Positions 8,740-16,429 of a stretch of DNA of 64,000 bases are shown in pieces (position 1 is the first letter of the stretch; each line of letters opens with the position of its first letter). The notes beneath the pieces are model-generated. The model saw only the letters and a list, made by a program, of their open reading frames with translations, had not been told where the DNA came from and did not search any database. This DNA comes from an uncultured Eubacterium sp. (GTDB lineage: Bacteria; Bacillota; Clostridia; Lachnospirales; Lachnospiraceae), in the NCBI GenBank assembly GCA_910584645.1, contig CAJUAU010000003.1:181163-245162 (forward strand), given 5' to 3'. The position numbers were made by a program, and so were the translations under genes.

Positions 8740-10629
8740 CTAAAAATCCACAGGCGGCTGTGCCGAACGGTACAGACCTTTCTTTTTGGGTTCTTGATTT
8801 TTATTCTCCCTCCTTTCTGACTGGGGCACTTTCTTCACCTCCTTCCCGTCAAAGCCAGTCTGGGGAAACTCTACAGGACTCACCTGTGGCTGGTAATCCA
8901 TGATTGAAGTGCCCGTCATCTCCTGTGCCATCGGATGCTTCGTGTAATCCAGCTTGTCTAATTTCAGGATATTGCAGCCACGGATAATGCACAGTAGTTC
9001 AGTATTCGGCAGCCGCAGCACCTCATCCGGGGTAAGTAGTTTTCTCCTACCCTGTCCCTGGGTCTGGCGGTACTGGGGAATCACCTGGGCTAATGCAATA
9101 GTCTGTCTGGTGGTCATCGTGGAACTCACTTCAATGCTCATCTCCCCGCTGCGTCCGGAAAAATACTCTGCCGTCACGTCATCCGTGCAGCCAAGCATCA
9201 GCTGGATGTCGCAGTTGCCAATGATTTCAGCCCACAGGTTATTACCATAGCGGTTCTGCAACTGCCCCAGACTCTGCACCGCCATCATTACCCGGATGTC
9301 CCTGGAACGGATGACGCTCAATGATCTGGCAAAATCCGAACCGTCTGCCGCCCCTCCGATCCGTCCGATATTATTAAACTCATCTAAGACTAAATTTACC
9401 GGTATGTCACAGTGCCCGCCCGGCCTGGCATCTGCATACCGGGTCAGTTTGATAAACATCAGTGAAAAAAAGAGCGACGAGAGGAACGCCATCGTGGTGT
9501 CCTGGTCACTCAGAATAATATAATAGGCACATTTTCTGCTTCCTGGTGCCGCAAGGTCAATGTCAGACCGGCTGGTAATTCCCTGCACCTCCCTGTTCTG
9601 AAGTACCTGCAGTCTGGTGCCAAGTCCCTGTATGATACCGGAACGCACCGTGTCACTGGACTGGGCAAATAAGTTATAGGGTGCCCTTGCCGGATGGTCA
9701 AGGGGCAGTTTTTCAAACAATGCTGTCAGCTGCCTCTCGGTATTTCGGGTCAGCATCTGGTAGACTGCCGGGAGATGCTTTGTGTCCGGACTGCGGCTGG
9801 GGTCTAAATCCACCAACAGAATCAGTGCCTTTAAGAGATTGCCCTCCCCGTTATCCCAGAAATGGTCGCCCTTGCCGTTACTGGTGTTGCCGATAATGAT
9901 GTTCGTGAGCATCTGGGCCATCAGGGTATTCCCATGTAAGTCTGACATACAGTTCCAGGAATCCCCATGCTCCGGATTGACCAGATTAAAAACCTTGACT
10001 TCATATCCTGCATTCCGGTACATCTGTGAAGTATCATTATACAATTCGGCTTTAGGATCAGTGATGACCACTGATTCGCCCCGCTTTAATGCATGAAACA
10101 AGGCATTGCGTATAATGGCTCTTGATTTCATGGTACCGGATGCCCCAAAGATGGCGATATGCCGGTTCAGTCTGGTGTCTTTTGGCATACAGACCGTTTT
10201 TCCCTCATACTCACCTAATATTACCCCCTCTGCTTTTGCCGGCGTCGTTACCTCCATGATTTCCTTTAACTCTTTTTCACTCATCCATGTGGCAGTGCCG
10301 TAAGTGCCCGTTTTGCTTTTCTTAAATCCTCTCGGATCGTATTCATTTCCGTCAAACTTATCATGGAATTTAACATACAGGACCACTGCCGTACCAAGAA
10401 GTATGGCTGTAACCATTCCCTTCAGACCATTGATTGTAAAGGCATGTCGGATGCATACCAGTAAGTTCCAGTCTGGCGGTTTCATCATCTCCTCTCCGGA
10501 TATTCCATTTCCGCCAAGCCATGCCTGATAATTTGCAATCAACTGCCCCAGTATCCCACCCAGATATAACAGTCCACCTATTCCCAGTATGACAGCAAAT
10601 AAAATACCCAGCTTTCTTTTTTTATCCAA
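8740..10629 (-). CDS. VirD4/TraG-type conjugal coupling ATPase
   Basis: Type IV coupling protein that would hand the relaxase-DNA complex to the mating channel. Two N-terminal membrane helices (LGILFAVILGIGGLLYLGGIL and MVTAILLGTAVVLYVKF) precede a RecA-like ATPase with Walker A GASGTMKSR, Walker B NLVLDEFNNIG and the downstream MAVQSLGQL and LMLGCTDDVTAEYFS blocks of the family. A long frame reaches back to 10743, but GGAGGG 7 bases before a TTG at 10629 marks the start (629 residues). The TTG start is unusual. The tail is basic and Pro-rich. Next to S1 and replication-relaxation-like genes; VirB4 lies about 5 kb upstream in the transcript. Confidence 0.93.
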   Translation of the reverse strand: MDKKRKLGILFAVILGIGGLLYLGGILGQLIANYQAWLGGNGISGEEMMKPPDWNLLVCIRHAFTINGLKGMVTAILLGTAVVLYVKFHDKFDGNEYDPRGFKKSKTGTYGTATWMSEKELKEIMEVTTPAKAEGVILGEYEGKTVCMPKDTRLNRHIAIFGASGTMKSRAIIRNALFHALKRGESVVITDPKAELYNDTSQMYRNAGYEVKVFNLVNPEHGDSWNCMSDLHGNTLMAQMLTNIIIGNTSNGKGDHFWDNGEGNLLKALILLVDLDPSRSPDTKHLPAVYQMLTRNTERQLTALFEKLPLDHPARAPYNLFAQSSDTVRSGIIQGLGTRLQVLQNREVQGITSRSDIDLAAPGSRKCAYYIILSDQDTTMAFLSSLFFSLMFIKLTRYADARPGGHCDIPVNLVLDEFNNIGRIGGAADGSDFARSLSVIRSRDIRVMMAVQSLGQLQNRYGNNLWAEIIGNCDIQLMLGCTDDVTAEYFSGRSGEMSIEVSSTMTTRQTIALAQVIPQYRQTQGQGRRKLLTPDEVLRLPNTELLCIIRGCNILKLDKLDYTKHPMAQEMTGTSIMDYQPQVSPVEFPQTGFDGKEVKKVPQSERRENKNQEPKKKGLYRSAQPPVDF

Positions 10630-10672
10630 GCGCCGTCCCTCCTTCCCATCGCACAGCCAGACCAGTCTGGGA

Positions 10673-11809
10673 CTAATCCGGCTGCACCATCTCTGCCTCC
10701 AGCAGCTCCATTCCGATGGTCTTGTAACCCACCCTGCTGCCAAGATATTCCTTTAGAAATCCCAGCTGATGCGGGTAGCAGACCACCTCGTATCTTCCAT
10801 CACCTCCTGTTACCGCCTCCTTAAACCGGATCAGCCTTGCCAGATCACTGTCCAGATGCGAAAACACATATATGCCATCCACAAAAGCGTCATACTCAAA
10901 AATCCCTTTATCGAATGCCAGGCTCTCCTCATCAAACAATGCTTCCTGCATTTTTCTTTTCCAGTCTGGGAGCATAAGCAGTTTTAACTGGCGGACACCC
11001 AGTTCATTCATAGCGATAAAATAAATATGCCGGTAAATTCCGTCAAACCGGAACTCCAACCGTTTACTCTCCTCAGAGGCAAGCAGTGTCTTAACTGCCG
11101 CCTTGTAAGACTCACCAAACAGAACCGCTGAATCAACTTCCGGAACCCCGGCATTCATCCTGCCAATCTCCATCAGGCTGTGCAGGACTTTGAACTCCCC
11201 CATGCCACTCCATTTCATGGCACTCGCCCTGGTATTGTAAACGGCATAACAGCCTCCATGCGAAAACACAGCCCCTGCCATACGGGTAAACATGGTTTTG
11301 TTCATCTCCGCTTCGCCCACTCTTTTGATGTCCTTTGCCAGATAGAATACGGGATTTTCCGGTACAACCTGGTATAACCCTTTGTTCTGTAACTGAGGCA
11401 GTGTATACGGACGCACCTCCAGACCGGCTTTCATACACAGAACCGCTGCTTCCGCAACCCTGTGATGCCGCTCTCTATGTGCCTTATCCCCCGGAAACCG
11501 GTGGTTCCAGAAGGCACGCATGTAATACCCATACGCATCCGGATGCACCCATCCCAGTATGACAAGGCCAGCCTTATAAAACCGGATGGTTTTCTCCCGG
11601 CCTTTTCCTGTTATGGTAAGCAGGCGGCAGGTATGCTCTTCCCCTGTTTCATCATTGCGGAACGTCTGAGCCGTTGTCAGTCTGTGAACCAGCTCCTTCA
11701 TCACCCTCTCCTTACCAAGCAGGTGAAGGGAGTGTGCCGGATATTCCCCCACAAAAGACAGCACCGTAACGAGCCGGTGTACATGGCTCTTTGCAGAGAA
11801 ATGTATCAT
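10673..11809 (-). CDS. Replication-relaxation-like ICE protein
   Basis: 378 residues. The N-terminus looks like a winged helix (HRLVTVLSFVGEYPAHSLHLL ... VHRLTTAQTF). A GDKAHRERHHRVAEAAVL helix follows that resembles the RHHL/AVNEV block of the Replic_Relax family, which is found beside coupling proteins in many ICEs. The C-terminal ~200 residues (RFKEAVTGGDGRYEVVCYPHQL) are conserved-looking but not recognised. The ATG at 11809 follows GGTGGTGAG with short spacing. Its stop lies 44 bases before the coupling-protein start, so the two are probably co-translated. Assignment is from pattern only; it could be an unrelated winged-helix ICE protein. Confidence 0.55.
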   Translation of the reverse strand: MIHFSAKSHVHRLVTVLSFVGEYPAHSLHLLGKERVMKELVHRLTTAQTFRNDETGEEHTCRLLTITGKGREKTIRFYKAGLVILGWVHPDAYGYYMRAFWNHRFPGDKAHRERHHRVAEAAVLCMKAGLEVRPYTLPQLQNKGLYQVVPENPVFYLAKDIKRVGEAEMNKTMFTRMAGAVFSHGGCYAVYNTRASAMKWSGMGEFKVLHSLMEIGRMNAGVPEVDSAVLFGESYKAAVKTLLASEESKRLEFRFDGIYRHIYFIAMNELGVRQLKLLMLPDWKRKMQEALFDEESLAFDKGIFEYDAFVDGIYVFSHLDSDLARLIRFKEAVTGGDGRYEVVCYPHQLGFLKEYLGSRVGYKTIGMELLEAEMVQPD

Positions 11810-11869
11810 GGCGGCTCACCACCGAGTTGAATCAGATGGCAGGTACGAGCCGAAGTGTTTCTGTGAATG

Positions 11870-11903
11870 ATTCCGACAACGTGACTGCTCTCTTTGTCGG
11901 AAT
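11870..11903. other. Perfect hairpin ATTCCGACAA/TTGTCGGAAT between two ICE genes
   Basis: A 10-bp perfect stem with a 14-base loop in the 189-base gap between the DUF6100-like stop (11999) and the next start (11809). A 49-codon frame (11814-11963) also crosses it, but its composition is not protein-like and I do not call it a gene. Confidence 0.6.
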
Positions 11904-11998
11904 TTCGCTCCGCTATCCGCCTGAAAATCCCAGAAACCAGAAGCCTTTGCACATATTTTACCCATATGTCATTTTCCCCCGCCGAATCCGTCCCGTTT

Positions 11999-12703
11999 TT
12001 ACATATCTTTTTTGTCCGTTTCCAGCGTCTTTTCATCCGAATTTTCCTCCTCTTTTAAGCTCTCATTTTCCTGTAATAACCACTGCGGAAAATCCATCCT
12101 TGGTACTACAAAAACCTCCGTGTGGTCATCCTCTCCCATGACACTGCACTCATAATGACTGCATACCGACGGGGCATCATCCGGCATCACATACATGGCC
12201 ACGATATCGGAAACCATGTTCGTTTCAATGTTATCGTGGTCCCGCATCCTCCGTTCCGGACGGTTCCTGTCATACACATGGCGGTAAACCAGCACACAGT
12301 CCGTAAACCGCACCGGTTCTTTCCTCTGAAAATATTCCTGCATGGCAGGATACAGAAAAGAACGGATATAATCTGCCGAGCCGTTGCCCTTTTTCGGGAG
12401 CAGGGCAGGAATACATAATCGGAACCACCCCTCTGCTGTAAATCCCATATCCACAGGAATACAAAGTTTCATGGTATTATCCACCTCCAACCTTGCCACA
12501 TCCGAACCAGTATAAGCCGGAAGCACCCTTGTCAGAAGCACCAGACGCTCTGCCGTCTCCTCCAGCCGCATCGCCTGCTCATATGCCACCTGCATCTGGT
12601 GCCCCTGACAGGAATCCTTCACCAGACGGATCTGATCCCACAGCTTCACCGCCTTCTTTTCCACCCTGCCTAACACCTTTTGAAAGGAATTTCTCTGTTC
12701 CAT
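11999..12703 (-). CDS. DUF6100-like ICE protein
   Basis: About 234 residues. ATG at 12703 with GAGGAG 7 bases upstream; the frame extends to a TTG at 12724 without support. The first ~70 residues are helical and charged (RVEKKAVKLWDQIRLVKDS). The middle is mixed alpha/beta (EVDNTMKLCIPVDMGFTAEGWFRLCIPALLPKK) and ends in a Glu/Lys-rich tail. I see no enzyme motif. Size, position and partners fit the uncharacterised DUF6100 proteins of clostridial conjugative elements. Its start codon lies inside the 3' tail of the upstream DUF5697-like gene. Confidence 0.5.
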   Translation of the reverse strand: MEQRNSFQKVLGRVEKKAVKLWDQIRLVKDSCQGHQMQVAYEQAMRLEETAERLVLLTRVLPAYTGSDVARLEVDNTMKLCIPVDMGFTAEGWFRLCIPALLPKKGNGSADYIRSFLYPAMQEYFQRKEPVRFTDCVLVYRHVYDRNRPERRMRDHDNIETNMVSDIVAMYVMPDDAPSVCSHYECSVMGEDDHTEVFVVPRMDFPQWLLQENESLKEEENSDEKTLETDKKDM

Positions 12704-13319
12704 ACACTGTCTCCTCTGTGTCAAATCCCCCGCTGTTTACCGCAGGGGATTTGACCCCGCGGCAGTCGCCAAATGGACATGCACGCATGTCCGCTTGGCT
12801 CGTTGCTTCGCGAGAGTAAAAAGTCACTTCCGGCTCCTCGTTTCCCTGAAAATCCACTGTTGCAAACAGACATGGCACCTTTGGCAGCTTTAACTTCTCT
12901 GCCATGGAAATGCGGGGAAGGACAATGATATATTTTAAGTCATCCTGTGGCTGCAGCAGCCTTAACAGGCTCTGCTCCCCCTCATACAGCACCACGATCT
13001 CATATCCCACATTTTCTTTTAAGAAAAATATCTGGGACGGATAAACCGCAGGATAATGTGCCATCGGGTCCACATAGTCAATGAACTTTAACAGCACCCA
13101 CACCGCCAGTATGGTACGCTGGTCCGGTCTGCACAAGGAATCCAGCCCCACATAGTACCCGCCTCCCACATCCGCAGCACGCATCTGTTTCTTTAAGTTC
13201 TTTACAATCCGTTCCGCTGTCTGTGGCGGCTTCTTTAACATCCTTGTAATCTGTGTTCTGGTCAGCGCCCCATATTGGGACAGCCACTTTACCACATACT
13301 GTTCCTCCTTCAGCAGCAT
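12579..13319 (-). CDS. DUF5697-like winged-helix ICE protein with a hairpin-derived tail
   Basis: ATG at 13319 after AGAGGTG. The N-terminal ~50 residues form a winged helix (VVKWLSQYGALTRTQITRMLKKPPQTAERIVKNL, here read in two parts around RTQI). A beta-rich domain of about 120 residues ends near residue 170 (VTFYSRE). This fits DUF5697, a small family beside VirB4 in Firmicutes ICEs. The remaining ~75 residues are low-complexity and are encoded by DNA that forms perfect hairpins (12721-12754, 12775-12792); they overlap the next gene by 125 bases. The tail probably arose when palindromic DNA displaced the original stop. DNA binding is inferred from the winged helix. Confidence 0.55.
   Translation of the reverse strand: MLLKEEQYVVKWLSQYGALTRTQITRMLKKPPQTAERIVKNLKKQMRAADVGGGYYVGLDSLCRPDQRTILAVWVLLKFIDYVDPMAHYPAVYPSQIFFLKENVGYEIVVLYEGEQSLLRLLQPQDDLKYIIVLPRISMAEKLKLPKVPCLFATVDFQGNEEPEVTFYSREATSQADMRACPFGDCRGVKSPAVNSGGFDTEETVYGTEKFLSKGVRQGGKEGGEAVGSDPSGEGFLSGAPDAGGI
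12721..12754. other. Perfect hairpin TCAAATCCCC/GGGGATTTGA
   Basis: A 10-bp perfect stem around a 14-base loop, immediately before the DUF6100-like ribosome site. It could mask or present that site in RNA. It lies inside the tail of the DUF5697-like frame. Confidence 0.65.
12775..12792. other. Near-perfect palindrome GGACATGC-ac-GCATGTCC
   Basis: Eight-bp arms around two bases, 20 bases from the 12721-12754 hairpin and also inside the low-complexity tail. It could be a protein-binding site or RNA hairpin. Confidence 0.55.
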
Positions 13320-13335
13320 TGTTTCACCTCTTTTC

Positions 13336-13381
13336 TATGCGTATTTTTTCCCAAATGCGTATTCCGCAAAAAATACGCATA
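13336..13381 (-). terminator. 14-bp perfect hairpin directly after the VirB4 stop
   Basis: TATGCGTATTTTTT and AAAAAATACGCATA pair perfectly over 14 bp around an 18-base loop. The stem starts at the base after the VirB4 stop codon and ends 17 bases before the DUF5697-like start. A/T-runs are part of the stem, so it could act as a weak bidirectional terminator or an RNA processing or stability element. Confidence 0.6.
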
Positions 13382-15991
13382 TCATCCATTTCCCACTACA
13401 CCCTGTCCTTTCTGGCGTTCCTTCAGGATTGCCTCCAGTTCGGCACGGTCTGTCGTAATCATCTCCTGCTCTTCCTTAGAAGCCTTGATGACCACCGGCA
13501 CCTTGTTGTTATTGGAATACACCAGCGCCTCCCCTCTCTCAAACTGGGTAATGGAACGGAGTTCCGCCTGTGTCAGTTTCAGCACCTCTTTCACATAGCG
13601 TGCCTCATCCGGTTCCAGATTGAGAATAATCTTATTCTTGCTGTTATTCACAATCGCCCTGCCGTACTTGCCATCCTCCAGACTGAAAAAGTCCGACAAG
13701 TCCTGCGTGGCTGAGATTGCCGCCCCGCCAAACCCACGGATGGTCTTAAAAATAGTCAGGCAGAACTCCGCCGCCATCCGGTTGGAGGATGCCCCCACCA
13801 GCTGCCAGATTTCATCAATCATAATCGCTTTCTTTTTCGTGCGGTCTGACTTTACCTTGTCCCATACATAGTCCAGAGCAATCATCATCCCCACCAGCAG
13901 GAGTTTCCCTTTCAGCTCCGACAAATCCAGCACAATGTACTTGTTGCTTAAATCCACGTTGGTCTGCCGGTTAAAGGACTGTGCCGAGCCGGTCACAAAC
14001 CGGCTTACAATCACTGCAATCCGCTGTGTCATCGGATTCTCCTTCAGGTTCTTATGTAAATCCCCCAGAACCGGCATTTTCTTCATGACCGGGGGACTGG
14101 CAGCCGCATCCAGATACAGACTGTCGTTGTCATGGGTAATCCCCAAATCCCCGTAGGTCTTAATCAGTGCCTCATCAAGCATCTGCTCCTCCTCATTGCT
14201 CATATCCGGTATGAGAAGGGAAAAGAAAATCATCAGCTGCTGGATTTTCCTTGCCAGCATCGAATCCATCTCACTGTAGTCCATCTCATCAATCAACTCC
14301 ATCTCTGGTGTAATGGTATGCCGGATTTCCATGATGTTAATGCAGTGCGGGGAGCCGGGGGCAATCTTAATAAACTGACCCCCGATCTGGTTACATGCCC
14401 TGCGGAACTCATGTCCCTTGATCGGCGCAATAATAAAGCACTGGATACCTCGCATCCTCATCCGCAAAGCTAAAAGCTGCAGGGTAAAGGTCTTGCCTGC
14501 CCCACTGGTTCCCAACAGGTTCAGGTTGGCATTCTTATTCTTCTTTGTATTGAATAAATCCACGATGCAGAGGGAATTGTTATGGCGGTTGACACCCAAT
14601 AATACTCCTGAATCATCCGACATCTCAAAACTGGTAAACATGTAGGTAGATGCCGCCCCACTGGTCAGCACGTTCCGCTTTGCTTTCTTTTCCAGTGACG
14701 GGGCAATCTTTACAAAGGGCATTATCGTCCGCAGTGCCGCTTCCTGCTGGAACCGGCAGTCACTGATATACATATCCATAGACTTGAGCATATCGGTCAT
14801 CTGCTGTTTCCGCCACATCAGCTCCTCGTAGGTTTTCCCAGAAATGCTCACGAATACGGATAGATAAAACAAATCCTCATTGTTGCTGGCAATCCCATGC
14901 TTGATATAGTAACCCGCCTGTATGGAACTGGTCAGTTCCTCATAGTCTGTACTGGTATCCTGCATATCCTTTAACTTTGTGCGGTTCAGCCGGATTCTCT
15001 GTGCCACCTTGTCAATAGCCCGGCTGCGGTTTTCCCTTGTCAGGAACACGTCAATGTCAATCCCGTCCCCGGCATTAATCAGCGACGACATCCAGCCGCC
15101 ACGCACCCTGCCGGGATAACCATTCCCCTTGATAAACAAAAAGGAATAGTACAGTCCGTCCATAATGATGTAATTATGGTGGGACAGGTCAATCCCTCTG
15201 GGTGCCAGAAAATGCGAAATCCGTATTTTGGGGATTGGATCGACTCCAATCACCTTATTTCTTGCTGCCATTGTGTCAAGCACTACCCGGTTCACCCGGC
15301 TCTGGAACGGCTCATCCACACAGGAACGGCGGTTGAAGAACATATAGAGCATTTCTGCCGCTGCCTCATCTTCATCCCTGTTTTTTATGATGGAATTACC
15401 ACACTGGAGGAAATATGCCTTTGCGTTCTGCTCTGCCGCATTTAACATCCCATATACCTGCGAGTAGTCACCTGCATCGCCCCGCCGCATCTCCTCATAC
15501 TGGAAAATCAGAAAGAACCGCCTGGTAAGCGCCTCCCTGCTTCCCACATCCTTAATCAGCCGGAGATACCCTCTCGCCAGTTTCCGGCACGCATCACTTT
15601 CTTCTGCCATCAGATCCTCCTGCACCATCGAGATGTGCTTATCCGAATCCGCCTTTCTGGTAATGCTCTTAAACTGCATCCGCACCGGGGAAATCTTTAA
15701 CCAGCTGGCAAAGGAAGAGATGATATTAAACTGCTCTTCCCCGGACCGCAGCATAAAATTGATTGGCTCAATTTCCAGAATCTTAATATATCTGCCATCC
15801 GTAGTCTCAATAATGCCATTGGCAATATTTTTTACCGGGATGAAGTCCTGCACAAACTCAAGCTTCTCCTGCTTCGTTTTCTGCCTGCGCTCCTGTCTTT
15901 TTCCTGCCGCTCCGTTCTGTCCCGGTGTGCTTCCCTTTCTTCGCTGCTTTTTTCTTCTTTGGCCGTTTCTTTTTAAGCTGTTTCTGGTCAT
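13382..15991 (-). CDS. VirB4/TraE-type conjugation ATPase
   Basis: Energises assembly and operation of the type IV secretion channel at the cytoplasmic membrane. The basic N-terminus (RRKKQRRKGS) precedes the family's N-terminal domain (EFVQDFIPVKNIANGIIETTDGRYIKILEIEPINF). The C-terminal ATPase has Walker A GTSGAGKTFTLQLLAL, then IVLDLSEL and KAIMIDEIWQLVG (Walker B) and ISATQDLSDFF. An ATG at 15991 is 12 bases after GGAGGG; a TTG at 16003 abuts it and is less likely. The start overlaps the PrgI gene by 134 bases in another frame, typical of tightly coupled ICE genes. Length (about 869 residues) is normal. Confidence 0.95.
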   Translation of the reverse strand: MTRNSLKRNGQRRKKQRRKGSTPGQNGAAGKRQERRQKTKQEKLEFVQDFIPVKNIANGIIETTDGRYIKILEIEPINFMLRSGEEQFNIISSFASWLKISPVRMQFKSITRKADSDKHISMVQEDLMAEESDACRKLARGYLRLIKDVGSREALTRRFFLIFQYEEMRRGDAGDYSQVYGMLNAAEQNAKAYFLQCGNSIIKNRDEDEAAAEMLYMFFNRRSCVDEPFQSRVNRVVLDTMAARNKVIGVDPIPKIRISHFLAPRGIDLSHHNYIIMDGLYYSFLFIKGNGYPGRVRGGWMSSLINAGDGIDIDVFLTRENRSRAIDKVAQRIRLNRTKLKDMQDTSTDYEELTSSIQAGYYIKHGIASNNEDLFYLSVFVSISGKTYEELMWRKQQMTDMLKSMDMYISDCRFQQEAALRTIMPFVKIAPSLEKKAKRNVLTSGAASTYMFTSFEMSDDSGVLLGVNRHNNSLCIVDLFNTKKNKNANLNLLGTSGAGKTFTLQLLALRMRMRGIQCFIIAPIKGHEFRRACNQIGGQFIKIAPGSPHCINIMEIRHTITPEMELIDEMDYSEMDSMLARKIQQLMIFFSLLIPDMSNEEEQMLDEALIKTYGDLGITHDNDSLYLDAAASPPVMKKMPVLGDLHKNLKENPMTQRIAVIVSRFVTGSAQSFNRQTNVDLSNKYIVLDLSELKGKLLLVGMMIALDYVWDKVKSDRTKKKAIMIDEIWQLVGASSNRMAAEFCLTIFKTIRGFGGAAISATQDLSDFFSLEDGKYGRAIVNNSKNKIILNLEPDEARYVKEVLKLTQAELRSITQFERGEALVYSNNNKVPVVIKASKEEQEMITTDRAELEAILKERQKGQGVVGNG

Positions 15992-16310
15992 ATTTATATC
16001 CAACCCTCCTGAAATGTAATTTTCTCCTGTTCATCGCATACCGGAGCATGTGGCTGGCATACTGGAACAGGGAATCCCCGTCAATGCCCATCATGGACAA
16101 CACCCCCAAAGGGAGTAACGTCAGTGTCATTACCACAATCCGGATTTTAATGGGCATCGGTATCAGCATCAGCTCCGGATACCCCACCAGTGCCACCAGA
16201 AACCCAGTCTCCACTGCATTCCTGACCTCCAGCATACCGCCCATGATTTTACCGGAATCCGTGTAGTTTGCCGGAATCGCATAAATGTTGCTGTATTCTT
16301 TCTCTTCCAT
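15858..16310 (-). CDS. PrgI family conjugation membrane protein
   Basis: 150 residues. An N-terminal segment (YAIPANYTDSGKIMGGMLEVRNAVE) and two adjacent hydrophobic stretches (GFLVALVGYPELMLIPMPIKI and IVVMTLTLLPLGVLSMMGI) match PrgI, the small VirB3-like partner encoded just before VirB4. The C-terminal 50 residues are extremely Lys/Arg-rich. GGAGG sits 6 bases before the ATG at 16310. Its 3' third overlaps the VirB4 start. Confidence 0.85.
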   Translation of the reverse strand: MEEKEYSNIYAIPANYTDSGKIMGGMLEVRNAVETGFLVALVGYPELMLIPMPIKIRIVVMTLTLLPLGVLSMMGIDGDSLFQYASHMLRYAMNRRKLHFRRVGYKYDQKQLKKKRPKKKKAAKKGKHTGTERSGRKKTGAQAENEAGEA

Positions 16311-16341
16311 CTATATCCTCCATCTACTCTCTATAAGCTGT

Positions 16342-16366
16342 GAAGAACGCTGGTTCTGCGTTCTTC
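16342..16366. other. Hairpin GAAGAACGC/GCGTTCTTC, second copy of the 6050-6074 stem
   Basis: A 9-bp stem identical to that at 6050-6074 but with a different 7-base loop (tggttct against tgccttt). It lies 31 bases upstream of the PrgI start on the minus strand. Conserved arms with a changed loop point to selection on the structure or to a mobile palindrome. Confidence 0.65.
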
Positions 16367-16368
16367 CT

Positions 16369-16429
16369 AGACGAAACTGTAGCATTTCTTTAGCGGTGTA
16401 TCTTACCGCTTTAGAAATGCTTTTCGTCT
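16369..16429. other. 61-base multi-stem hairpin after the NlpC/P60 gene
   Basis: Three successive perfect arm pairs, AGACGAAA/TTTCGTCT, AGCATTTC/GAAATGCT and AGCGGT/ACCGCT, close a 7-base loop. The outer arm touches the stop codon of the hydrolase gene. There is no T-run, so RNA stability or processing between two ICE genes is more likely than termination. Confidence 0.65.

Noticed and set aside
11814..11963. A 49-codon minus-strand frame between the DUF6100-like and replication-relaxation-like genes
   Set aside because: It is built over a perfect hairpin and has an unlikely amino-acid make-up, though a loose ribosome site exists.
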